Below, one piece after another: positions 36,101 through 49,000 of a stretch of 64,000 bases of DNA (the first letter of the stretch is position 1; every line of letters begins with the position of its first letter). The stretch lies in contig CM018032.1 in NCBI GenBank assembly GCA_008638375.1, positions 33,420,751 to 33,484,750 on the forward strand, read 5' to 3'. The notes beneath the pieces are model-generated. The model saw nothing but the letters and a program-made list of their open reading frames with translations, was not told where the DNA came from and did not search any database. This DNA comes from Nyssa sinensis (Eukaryota > Streptophyta > Magnoliopsida > Cornales > Nyssaceae). The position numbers and the translations under genes are program-made.

Positions 36101-39100
36101 ATAATCAATTTTCAATTTAAAGCAAGCTTAATACCTTGATTGATACCCAAAATTTTATACCATTGATAATATGTGCAAGGACAAAATTTTGTAATGTGGC
36201 TAATTCTAGTTCCAAAATATTGGTCTGTGTGTGTCAAGTGATAACTTATGATTGCATCCATTCAAGCTTCAATGAAGTTGGAGACTAAAAACATGCATAC
36301 TTCAGCAGAACAACATATTTGCATTTAGGGATGGTAACTGGTAAGTCGACCTAGATACCTAGTTGTTAAATTAGGAGGTTAGGTACTCACTACATTAGTT
36401 CATGTGTTTGTATTCATTCATTCATGCATACACTTCAAACACTTTGCTTTCCATGTATAGATCTTGATTTTAACTTTGATTTGATTTGACTTGAAAGAAT
36501 CTTTAAACATCTTAGAATTTTATTTTGATTGTTTTTCAACATTTAAAATTGGTCTCACGACTTCTTGAAACAAGATCAATCAAAACATATTTCGGAAACA
36601 ATTTTTAAAATGACCTATCAACACTATTTTGATCATAACTAAAAACATTCGTTGAATTTTGAGACCAAAACAAATTCATATGAAAGTAGACTTCTCAAGC
36701 TTTCCAACTATATGCAAAACACCCGAGTCTGATTTCGAATAAAAGAGATATCGCAGTTTGAGGTTGGTACAAATGTGTCAGTCCATTTCAAAGCACTAAG
36801 TGCATTTGAACAGTGAAGCAATGCATGTTTGAACAGTGGATTTGAACATTCAAACAGTGAAGGTTCTGTTTTGACAAAGCGAGAAATGTTACGTTATGTT
36901 CCAACGGTCCATGGTGCATGCCAACGTACGTGGTACTGCTTTGTGTGCTGATTTAGATGAGAAACTAGATTCCAAATTAACTCAATCGAGGACATCCCAA
37001 ATTCCATATAAACGTATTTAGGATTATCCTTCGTAAAGAACATACAGAGAGATTTTTTAGCCTCTTAGAGCTTTCATATACATCATATTGATGTTTCTCT
37101 CATTGAGTTTTGTATTCTAATTATATTTTTGAGAGTTCTCTTACATTCCATGAATTCTATTCACATCATGTGTTGAGTACTTGAATGTTTTGCATTCCAT
37201 ACATCTTGGAATCATTCATAAAAGCCACAAGACTGATTCATTGATTTATTACAGTTTTAAAATCACTCAAAGAAATCTCCTATATTGGTGGGTGACCAAC
37301 AAGTAGTGCACAATCATTGAAAGGAGTTGTACATTCAAGAAGGAGATCTAGGCTATAAATGCTAATCGAAGAAGCAGATTAGACACACAAGGAGAAGATT
37401 GGACAGGCTAGGAAGAAGACTACTGGTAATACTCAAGTCGAGTCAGGTTAGTTTCTTGGATTTGGATTTTGGTAACTTGTAATGGATTTGCTTGATTAGT
37501 GGATTGTTTCTAGCAGCTTTCCCACTTAAAAACCTTTCGTCTTGTGTGATTGGTTTATTTTTATTGCTTTAATTTTTGTGATTGGATGCACAATTGAATT
37601 GGTCTTAGAATAAAAGTTGCTCAAATTGATATTATGGAATACATAAACATTGTGCTACCAATATTAATAAATAAATTTTCTTTCCACAAGTGATTTAGGT
37701 ATCACTTAAATTTATTTTTTTCCCACAATATGGGAAGGCTTTAAGTATCAAAGACCTAAATAATTCCAATATACTAAACAGAAAAACCTCATATAATCAT
37801 AAACAACCCCCAAAACAAGAGAAAGGAGGGAGGGGGAGAGAGAGAGAGAGAAGAATATCAACACTACTTTGGAGTCAATTTGAATCCCAAGGTTTAGTTT
37901 ATGGGTGCATATGGATACAAGTTGGTATGGTCCAAAAACTACAGCATTTCATAGATTTTTTTTCTGATAATTAATAATAATTCGTTAAACCATACCCTAG
38001 TTTAAAGCATTGATCACTCTATACAAAAATTAAATTCGTTTTGTGCTAAAGGCGCTACAAAAAGCACCGCCCCATGTAGAATCAAGGGGGAAAAAATAAA
38101 AAAATCTCATGCCACCAAACTCATATCTCCCAAAAACTGTTCTAATGAATCTATAGAAGTAGAGTAACAATGTACAATCTACATATATGACATATGCATC
38201 AAATTTTTCTTCAACGTACAAGTACCGAATCCACCCTACAAACACCCTTCTATTCCTTGCACACCAAACACACCACATAAGGCACAAAGGGATTGTAACC
38301 CAAACCTTCCAAACTCTACTACGTCTACAACCCTCATGCCAACATTTGAAAAAATCAATCACTACCCCTGGCATGATCCATACAATGCGAACAAGCAATT
38401 AAAGTAAGCTTTAAAGATCCTACACCACTATACAATGAATAAACAAATGGCTAACTGTTTCCTCTTCTGACCTGCACATGCAATACTTATTTACTAGATG
38501 ATACCCCCTCCTTTTCAAATTGTCAACTGGGAGTATAGCCCAACACAACAGCACAAACAAAAAAAAAATACCATTTTTAGGGGTTCTTTCATCTTCCGTA
38601 TGTCGGGATTATGGAAATCGGGATCCTACAATGTATCAATATGATGGTCCTTAGTTGGATCAAAAACCGTAAGATTTTAAAAAATGAGAAAGCTAATACC
38701 GACTAACATTTGTGCATCACATTGATTCTTAAAATTACACAATGAACAAGCCTACAACTCATGGAAAAAAATATAGAAAATTAAAAAAAAATAAAAATTT
38801 GAAGCACGTAATTTCCACAATTCCTCCCTAATAATTTTGTGGAACATTAGCAAAGCAAATGTTTAATTAAAGAGTACTAACTATTATAGAACATTAAAAT
38901 TTTATGTAAACTATAAATAAAAGAAGTTCATAAATCATCATTTATACCTGCCATGAAAGGCTCTCTAAAAGAACATATGACATATGGGGGAAACAAAATT
39001 AGCACAAGGATATAAGATCACTTGGTTAAAGCAAGCTTACTAAGTTTTGGTGCAATATTATTAAAGAGAAATTTTGACCAAATTTTAATATTGGATACAT

Positions 39101-40009
39101 ACTAGTCAAAAAATAATAACAATAATAAGTTAAATAAATTAAATTAATCACCAAAACACTCGAATAGTTTGAAGCAAACTAAAAGAGTGATTAAAAGTAA
39201 AAAATCCTACGATCCTAGCAATCCTACAGGATTCCATTATGATTTCACCCTTCGGGGATTTTAGGTGCAATCTAGATTGTTTTGGTATTAATGTATCATA
39301 ATCATCTTAATCTTCATTTTGAGGTGGCAGGGGAGCTTTGGTCCCTCTTCACTCGATTTTTGGACTGCATTGGTCTATGCCAGCCACAATTCAGGAGCTA
39401 ATGATCTGTTGAGGCCCTTGAGGGGAAGGTATTCCTTCTAAGAGAGTCCATGACCCATAGTGTGTGGTTGGTGGTGCCACACTGTGGGATGTGGAGTATT
39501 TGGAGGGAACATAATATACACACTTTTAAGAGTGTGGACACTGGTATCTATGGATTAAAGAAGATTTTTCTTGATACTTTTCATTTCTAGGTCTCAGGGA
39601 CATTATCCAGTACGCAACACTTCAAGGAGGTTTGGGGTTGAGGGCTCTTTGGTTGTTTAATAAAGCTCTTCTAGGGAAGTGACTACATGTACATCAAAAG
39701 AATATCCACTTCAATTCAAAAATCTATTGAAGTAATGGAAAACCAATCTTTTCAAGTCTCAAGGAGACAAAAAGAATTTGATTGTAAGTAGCTCAATAAA
39801 GTTTTGACTCAACTGCCAATTAGATAAAAAATAACCCAAAATTTCAAATTTGAGGATTCAATGTGACATGAAGCATGGAAACAAGAAAAAGAAGTCAAAT
39901 TGAAATTTTCATATGGGGCTCACTGGAATTTCGTCTAATCAAGTTCGGGTTATACCTATACTTAGAAGGTGAAAGATAAAGAATTCTAAGATTCATAGGA
40001 AAGTTTTAT

Positions 40010-40057
<48 letters not shown>

Positions 40058-43000
40058 CGAGTATAGGGCACCAAGGGGGTGCAACCCAAGTAAATGTATC
40101 ATATGGAGTATCAAAACTATACAACTACTTGGGACAATCAAAAGTATCCAAATTATATACAAATTCCAAAAAAAATTCTCCCAGGAGGGATCCATCTAAC
40201 CTATCACGTAACAAAACAAAAGATTTAATAAGCTACTTTTAATAAATTAGTTCTTTCACTGCAAAGGAAAGACGTTTTCTTCCCTCCATGTACACCGCAT
40301 GAGACAAAGCACAGAAATATGCCATGCCTTGCATTAATTTACCACTTGCCCAATTTTGCAGACAAATCAACAGTGATTTGGAAAGCCATATCATTCCAAA
40401 TAGAGAAAGCAATCAAGAAAAAAAGGTTCCCTAGCTACTTTGCAATGAATGACCAAATGGTCCAACTATTACCAAAATGAAAATACCTCCTATTAAATCT
40501 TCCCTGACTATGCACCACTTCCCTCATCCACAGTCCAGTCAGATTTAAAAGTCTTACATCCCTCCATACAGCCCTTCATAACCCTATCATGAGATCCCAC
40601 TCTCGTGGTAAATCCACTTATGGAATTGAAACCCCATGTAAAGAAAGTGCCCCTTCAATAAAACATGTACATAGTTCAGGCCTAACCCCGTTCCCCATTG
40701 TAACAAGTAAAATCTCTTCGTCTCTATAATCCTCCAGGATCAAATTATGCTATTCCAATAACAACAGGCCCTCAAATTCTTTCTGCTTCCATTCCAAGAC
40801 TTAAATTTCGTAACCTAAATATTTCCCCTTCCATTTTGGCCTTTAGTCTAAAACCCCAAACCCAAACTTCTTGTTGGCAGAAAATTCAAGTACAATTTTT
40901 TTAAAATTCCAACACCTTTTCCCCTTCCAAATTTGGGCAATTCAAATCCTCCCCATCTAAAACCCCACAGCCTTTCTTCTAGCTTTCAAAAGCCTAAACC
41001 TCTAATCTTTGCACAATCTTCTTTCACTATACTCTTAATCATCAACAATATGATTTCGAGTTTTCTGGTTTTGTCTATATCAATTTTGTCATCATAGCTT
41101 GTAGGAAAGTGTTTTCATGCATGTATTACATCATAACAGTGTCTAGTGATAAAAAAAATTTTAAAAGAAAGCAGCAAGTCCTTCCAAATTCTCTTATTTA
41201 AATACTCAGGTCTCATTGATTATATGTCATCATCTAAGAAATGAAATTATTTCAAGTATAGTCAATGGAATATTTATTAACTATATCGCCGAAAAGCCTC
41301 TCCGCTTGAAGAGGCAAAGTTGCATATATCTAACCCTCGAACTTTGCAGCGGTGGGAGATTCATACACAGGGACTGCCCATCTTAATAAACTTCCAAACT
41401 AAGACAATATCTCCAGTTTATGAAGCATGCACTATAGTGCCAAACAGAGTAATTTATTCTGACAAAAAGGTTTAAAAGTTCAATTTAATATTGCAATAGA
41501 CAAGGAACAAACCATCCCCAACTATATGCCTGCATGCGTGAATCAGAATATGCAGTTGTATGATCAGCTCCGCAAGTAATAGAGACTATTTCCTGCCCAT
41601 CCAATGCACTCAATTGAGTGGGAGAAAGTCGATCTTCAGCATCCCCATGACCCAGCTGCCCATCCTCTCCCCGTCCCCACGAGCATACAACATTTCCAGC
41701 TGTAAATTATCACCATCATTATTTGTACCTCAACACAAAGCTTTACAAGTTAAATTTAAAAGGCAGAAAGTTATATAAATAAAACTGCATCATGGATGGA
41801 GGTTGTAAAATGCTCGAACAGTCAAACATGAAAACATTGGTTCGAGTCGGCAAGCAGCCACTTTGTGCAAAATAATGCTAAAGGTTAGGTCTATCTTCAA
41901 TCCATCTCTCCTAACACCCCATATAAGCGGAACCAACACGAGGTAATGGACTTTTGGCATCTATAGAAGCAATAAAAACAATTAATCAAGTTGAGAAGAT
42001 CTAAGATAAATGAAGAAATTTCATTTCTTTCTATTTAGAAGCAAAATAAATTCTATAGATTAATTTTTTACTCTTGTCTCTAATCATAGAAACCACTAGC
42101 AAAGTAATTTTCTCTAAAAAGCTATAATCTATAGTTTTAAAATTTTTATCCAGTGGAAGCCAATGTGGTCATCAGGAAGATGTAAGAAAAATTATATTTA
42201 ACATGAACTCCCAAGGAAAAATTATAAGTAGGCTCAATAGTTTCGGAAAATTATACTTAAACTAACAAAGAAAATAAATAAATTACACTTGAAGCTAAAA
42301 AATTTAGGCTTAAGCTAAACCAGCATTTCACTACGTGCGAGCAGTTCACACTTAAGCTTAATAACAATATGTACATAGCGAACTGTTGGTAGCACATAGT
42401 GAACTGCTAGTAGTATTGTCACACCCCGGGCCCCAAAGACCCGAGGGTGACCCTGTAAAACAAGGTCAAACCATATAATAATTCCTGTACATCTCAAACC
42501 ACCTTGTGATTAATATATTCTCACTTGAGTTTTCACAACATATATATATATATATAAGTTGAAATTAAACCATAAGTATTGTTATGGTTTTATTGAAAAG
42601 AAAAAAGAGAAATAGAAGAGAGTGAGAGAAAGTTGTTTAAGGAGAAAAGAATGAGAGAGACTTATATTGCTCTCCTCTAACTCATGTATTTATAATACAA
42701 GAATAAAAAGTTTACAAAGATAGACTCTAAACATTCTATGAATATCCAATAGAATATTCTTTATTATATACACATCTTAAAAGCATAATCTCTAAATATT
42801 CTATGAATATCTAATAGGAATATTCTTTATTCTATGCATATCTTAAAAGCATAATCTAACACTCCCTCTCAAGTTGGTGCATATATGTCTTTCATGCCCA
42901 ACTTGTTCATGATTGGATGAAACATTCTGCTGCAAAGCCCCCTTAGTAAACAAATCTGCCAACTGCTCTCCTGAAGTCACAAAGCGCATACGAATTAACC

Positions 43001-46000
43001 CCTAATTCAGCTTCTCTTTGATAAAATGTCTATCGATCTCAATGTGTTTTGTTCTATCATACTGAACTGGGTTATGTGCAATGTTAATGGCTGTCTTGTT
43101 ATCACAATACAGCTTCATAGGTTTATCTATCGGCACTCCTAGGTCATTCATAAATGTTTGAAGCCACATGAGTTCACAAACTCCATGTGACATTGCTCGA
43201 TATTCAGCCTTTGGCGCTAGATCTAACTACCACCTATTGTTTCTTGCTCCTCCAAGTTATTAGATTACCTCCTACGAAGGTAGAGTAGCCTAAAGTAGAT
43301 CGTCTATCATCCATGGAGACTGTCCAATCTGCATCTGTGAACACTTCTAGTTTCAAATGATTGTGGCATGAGAACAGAATTCCCTTTCCTAGAGTAGACT
43401 TGAGATATCTCAGAATGCGATACACTGCCTCTAAGTGCTGAACTCTAGGATCATGCATGAATTGGCTAGCAACCCCCACTGCATATGCTATGTCAGGACA
43501 TGTGTGAGAGAGACATATCAATCTTCCTACTAGTCTCTGGAACCTTCCCTTATCCATTGGATCTCCCTCATTACCACTCAATCGATGATTAGTATCAATG
43601 GGAGTATCTGCAGGTTTTCTTCCCAACATCCCTGTTTCCTCTAATAAACCAAAGATATACTTGCGTTGATAGATGAAGATCCCCTTATCTGATCTGCCAA
43701 CTTCAATTCCGAGAAAATATTTCAGATTTTCGAGGTCTTTGTTCTCAAATTCTTTGGCTAGAAAACTTTTCAACCCTGTCACTTTTGAAGAATCATTTCT
43801 TGTCACAATTATATCATCCACATAGACAATAAGAAAATAGTGACCTTACCATCTATCCTCTTAATAAACATAGTATGATTTGCATGACCTGATCTATAAC
43901 CAAACTTTATCATAGCCTTATGAAACTTGTCAAACCAAGATGTCAGAGATTGCTTAAGCCCGTAAAGAGCCTTCTTCAATTTACATACCTTCCCCTCTGT
44001 TGCTTTGGTAGTATACCCTGGGGGAACCTCAATGTACACATCCTCCTCAAGATCTCTGTGGAGGAATGCATTCTTTCCATCCAGCTGTTGCGATGTCCAC
44101 CCCAAATTCGCTACTACCGAAAGTAGAGGCCTGATGGAGTTCATCTTGGCTACTGGAGCAAAAGTCTCTTGATAGTTTATGCCATAGGTCTGAGTGAACC
44201 CTTTGGCAACTAACTGAGCCTTATATCTGTCAACTATACCATCTGCTTTCTGCTTGACTGTGAAACCCCATTTGCAACCAACTAGCTTTTTTCCATCTGG
44301 AAGTGAAACCAATTCCCAAGTTCCATTTTTCCCTAGAGCTCCCATTTCCTCATCCATGGCAGCTTTCCATTTCGTGTCAGTTAGAGCCTTTTTCCACCAC
44401 TGAGGAACAAAAACAGAAGCTAGGGAGGAGATGAAAGCATGATATGAAATGGATAAGGAATCATACGATAAAAACTTGGATATTGGGTGTTGGGTACAAG
44501 CCCGAACTCCCTTTCGAAGAGCAATGGGAATATTAGTATCATCAAAATGGGAAAGAGGACGTATAGGAGATGCATTAGAGATATCATCATTTGATGGAGA
44601 GACCAAAGGAGCTGGAGCCTGGGATTGCGACTGTCCTGGGGACACATAGGAGTCTATTTGCATATCCTGACATCCTAGGCAGGCCTGTCTAGCCTGAACA
44701 TACGTCCTTAAGTCATCTCTATCTAACCGTTCAGGAAGTTTAGCTAGTGCCTCAGTATTCTCATGCATGGTCACCTTCTCCCTCTCACTACAAGTAGGTG
44801 GAGGCAACTGAAAAAACATCTCTTCCTCTTGAGTTAGGTGTGAATCCTTATCCCTCTCTTGATCCTGCTTCCCCTGAAGAGACGGTCGGGGAACGAAGTA
44901 AAAAGATTCCGTCTCATGAAAGGTGACATCCAAATTAACAAACATCTTCCAAGTCGGTGGGTGATAGCACTTATAGCCTTTCTGTGTAGGAGAGTGACCA
45001 ATAAAGACACAACGCAAAGCTTTAGGATCAAGCTTGCTTGTAATCTTCCTATGGTCCTGAACAAAGAAAACACATCCAAAGATGTGGGGAGGAATAAGGT
45101 AACCGGAGGAGACCCCTGGAAGCAATGCTAGAGGGTTTTTTAATTCCAAAGGTTTGAGAGGCATGCAGTTGATGAGATAAGCAACAGTCAGGATAGCATC
45201 ACCCCAAAAGCACTTAGGCACCTTCATGGTGAACATTAAGGAACAGGCCACTTCAAGAAGGTGTCTGTTCTTTCATTCAGCCACTCCATTCTGTGCAGGG
45301 GTATCCACACAGCTAGTTTGATGAATAATCTCATGATCATGAAGGTAGTGTGAAAAACTCTCGGTCTTTATATTCACTCCCATTATCGGTCTGCAGAATC
45401 CGAATTTTAGCATCAAACTGTGTCTAAACCATTTTTGTGAAAAACTTTAAAGCAGTCAAAAACCTCACTTTTGTGCTTGAGTAGATAGACCCACGTAACA
45501 CGAGAGTAACAGTCAATAAATGTAACAAACCAATGATAGCCACAGAGAGAGACAACCGGGAAGGTCCCCATACATCAGAGTGAACAACAGAACAGGTAGC
45601 AGTGCTTTTATTCAGGGATCAAAATTTCGTTTCGTTTCCATTGAAATGGCCGAAACGTTTCTGTTTCCTAGTGAACCGAACGAAACATTAGTGGAATACA
45701 GAAATTCACATGTTTCCATGGAAACAAATTTGTTTTCATAGAAATATACCGAAACTAGTGGAAACATACTAAAACAGTGAAAAGATTTCTTTGGTATCAA
45801 CAATACTTCTAGAAGTTGGTAAAAGATAATATCAATTTGTTTTTTAAATGGAGGAGATTGAAAGATTAAAACCCAAAATTATAAGAAGCTATTTCTATTT
45901 TTCCTAAAAAATAATAGAAAATTAAAATTAAAAGTAATGAAAATAAAATGTAGATAAATAATTTATTTTAATACTTAGTTACTAATTATAATAGATTTAA

Positions 46001-49000
46001 ATTACTATATTTTTATTTATTTTATTATATGTAACTTGTATCAAATTGTCTAATCCATGGATATTACACAATATATATTTATTATTTTATAATTTATAAT
46101 AATTTTACTATATTTTATAGCAAATATATAACAAATTCATATTACATAAAAAAATTAGCTCTAAATCTTTTATACTAGTTTTTAATAAATAAAGAGTTAT
46201 TTGGTATTAATGACTAATTTACTTTACGTTTTTTTTTAATTTCATCCTAGTATCTTCTTGTGTGGATGGACATGTACCCTAAAACATTTTCAATTAATTA
46301 TAATATTTATCTTCATGCATTCATATATTTTACTTTATGTTTCCAAGCGTTTCTATACACTTTACCTATTTTCATCGTTTTCACTATATTTCTGAAACGT
46401 CTTCGAAACATTTCTGAAATATTTCTATTTTCTAGGTGACCGAAACAACACTACGAAACAAAATTTTAATCCTTGCTTTTATTATTATTACTAGGATAAG
46501 AAGGATGGGTATGCTTAACAAGTTCACAAGCATCACAAATGAAACTAGGTTTACACTGCTTATCAAGAATAGGAAAAGCTTTCTCCATAGTGCTAACTGA
46601 TGGATGTCCTAATCGTCGGTGCCACTATAATAATTCCTGAAGTTGTGAAGAACTATCTGCCTAAAGAGCTTGTTGTGATAAAGGTATAGAAGGTGTAGTC
46701 TCTAGTAGATATAAACTCTCATGTGCCTTACCATTGCCAATCGTTCTCCCTGTCCCCAATTCTTGAAAAAGACAATGAGAAGGAAAGAAGGTTACTGAGT
46801 AGTTTAAGGCTTTAGTAATGGAACTAACTAAAAGTAAATTAGTAGAAAAATTTGGAACATGGAGAACAGAGGCCAAAGAAAAAGACGAAGAACAAGGCAC
46901 TAAGCCTTTGACTGATATTGAGGATAATGAACCATCTGCTACTCTAACCTTATCCCTACCAGAGCATGTAGAATATGTAGAAAAGAGATTAGAGGAACCT
47001 GTTATATGATCGGTAGCCCCTGAATCAATGATCCAAGAAGTAGGAGTAGAGCCAACACTCAAAGCGGATGCTGGAATACTTGTATTAGCAAAGTTGGAAG
47101 AAGCAGAGGTAGAGCTAGGGGTGGAGGAGTTAAAGTAAGCCATCATGCGTCGAAAAATATGTAGTTCCTCATATGTGAGATGATCTGCATCTCCAATGCT
47201 AGCAAGGAAAGTCTCTGAAGTCTCAGTCAAATGGGCATGTGGTCTACTTGATGCTAGTTTGCCACCACCTCGTTTTGTATTTAGGCGACCATGAAGTTGC
47301 CAGCAATTATCCCAAGTATACCATTTCTTGCCACAGTAGTCACGCTTCATCTGACCCTTCTCAGAGTTGCCACCTTTGTTCTCAAATCGGACCAGTGGTA
47401 TTTTGGAATTCTAAGGTAGCTAAGGCAGATCTATCCTGTGCTGGGGCATGAAGCATAAACCCTCTTTTGCTTGTCTCTTGTTGTGCAAAAGTATATGCCT
47501 ATCTCAGAGTAAGAAAATGATCACATCCAGGCACCAGACTACGAATTTGATCAAATTCAGCATTAAGACTGGCAAAGAAATCATACACAAGCTCCATTTC
47601 CTTTAGCTGCTAAAACATGACACTTTTATCTGGACATTTGGTTTGAAAATTCTGATAGTGGTCCAATTCTCGCCAAAGACCATTGAGATCAGCATTATAC
47701 TCAGCAACACTCAAATTTTTTTGTTTGGTTTCATGAACCCTCTTGCAGAGATCATAAATCTGAGCATCATTGCTAACTTGTGTATAAGTCTGTGCTACAG
47801 CAGTCCAAATCTCATATGTTGTTGTCAAAAACAAAAAGCCATGGCTAATGTGTGATTGCATGGAATTAAGAAGCCATAACATCACAAGGGAATTGCCCGA
47901 GCCCCTTTGCTTAAGCGTTGGATCTGTAAATGTTGGTTCCTTGATTGTTCCATTGACATAATCATATAAGCTAGCTGCATCAATAGACAACAAACACGCA
48001 CGTGACCATTCTCGATAATTATTCCCATCTAGCTTCACCGGGCTAATTTGAAGACTTAGGTTTCCTCCAGGAACCCCAAATATGACTCAGCCCGTCTCCT
48101 CCAAGGCTAGTTGAACCAAAGCCCTTCTCTGCCTCTTGATCTGTCATTTTGGAATGTTAGCAAGTCCTTGTCACAAAGAAAATACCAAAAATAGTGGATT
48201 TCTCACCTATTTGGACCAATGTTTGCCTTCACAACAACCAAAAGATATCAAGAAGGGCTAGAAAGGATCAAAGAACAACAAAATTGAAAAAACGAAAAAT
48301 TTCAAAGCCCCTATTGGGCTGGCTGAAGCATCTGGATCCAAAAATATCCTACCAAATCAAGTTGGAATGCAACAAAACTTCACTCACTCCTCTCTCAACC
48401 CTAGACGAGCTCAATGGATGAAGATCCAACCATCAATAGCCTCTGAAACACGTCAGAATAGTAGATCGGAAAAAAATGACCATTTTTTTAAAAATCTTTC
48501 AAAAATAGAAAACACGCATCAAATGGTTCCAAACAAATTGGGAAAAATCACCATAAATCTCACCATGGAATTCCGAACCAAGCCATGTTAGAGATGATCA
48601 TTTCCGTCTGTACAATGCTGACGTCAACAACTTCAAGGAGGCTCTAGGGTTGTATCTGATTATTCCGGTGACTCCCAAGGTGTGTTCGAATCGCTCTAAT
48701 ACCAAGTTGAAATTAAATCCTAGGAATTGTTAGGGTTTTATTGAAAAGAAGAAAGAGAAATATAAGAGAGTGAGAGAAAGTTGTTTAAGGAGAAAAGAAT
48801 TAGTGAGAGTTATATTGCTCTCCTCTAACTCATGTATTTATAATACAAGAATAAAAAGTTTACAAAGATAGACTCTAAAGTCTAAACATTCTATGAATAT
48901 CCAATGGAAAATTTTTTATTCTATGCATATCTTAAGAGCACAATCTAACAATATATTCATTCCACATAATCCCATTCATCATTTCCAAGAATTTACCAAC

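Larger units (their letters stand above)
34518..41512 (-). other. UVR8 intron 2
   Basis: 7 kb, non-coding. Contains an imperfect tandem pair near 35170-35400, an LTR-like stretch (about 36160-37600 with CCATATAAACG near 37006), two LINE tails (38030-38560 minus, 39305-39650 plus), and a CT microsatellite. GGATCCTACAAT and ATCCTACGATCC motifs near 38625 and 39207 may mark a decayed MITE. 40060-41500 shows no recognised feature. Confidence 0.6.
42557..48950 (-). mobile_element. Ty1/copia LTR retrotransposon, copia-2
   Basis: LTRs at 42557-42861 and 48704-48950, with flanking ATATA on both sides (42552-42556, 48951-48955; the left one is in a TA tract, so weak evidence). On the minus strand the order is gag, protease, integrase, RT, RNase H. 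The LTRs differ by many substitutions and a ~65-bp duplication, so this insertion is clearly older than copia-1. An 863-bp hAT-like MITE is nested in the integrase region. Confidence 0.92.
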
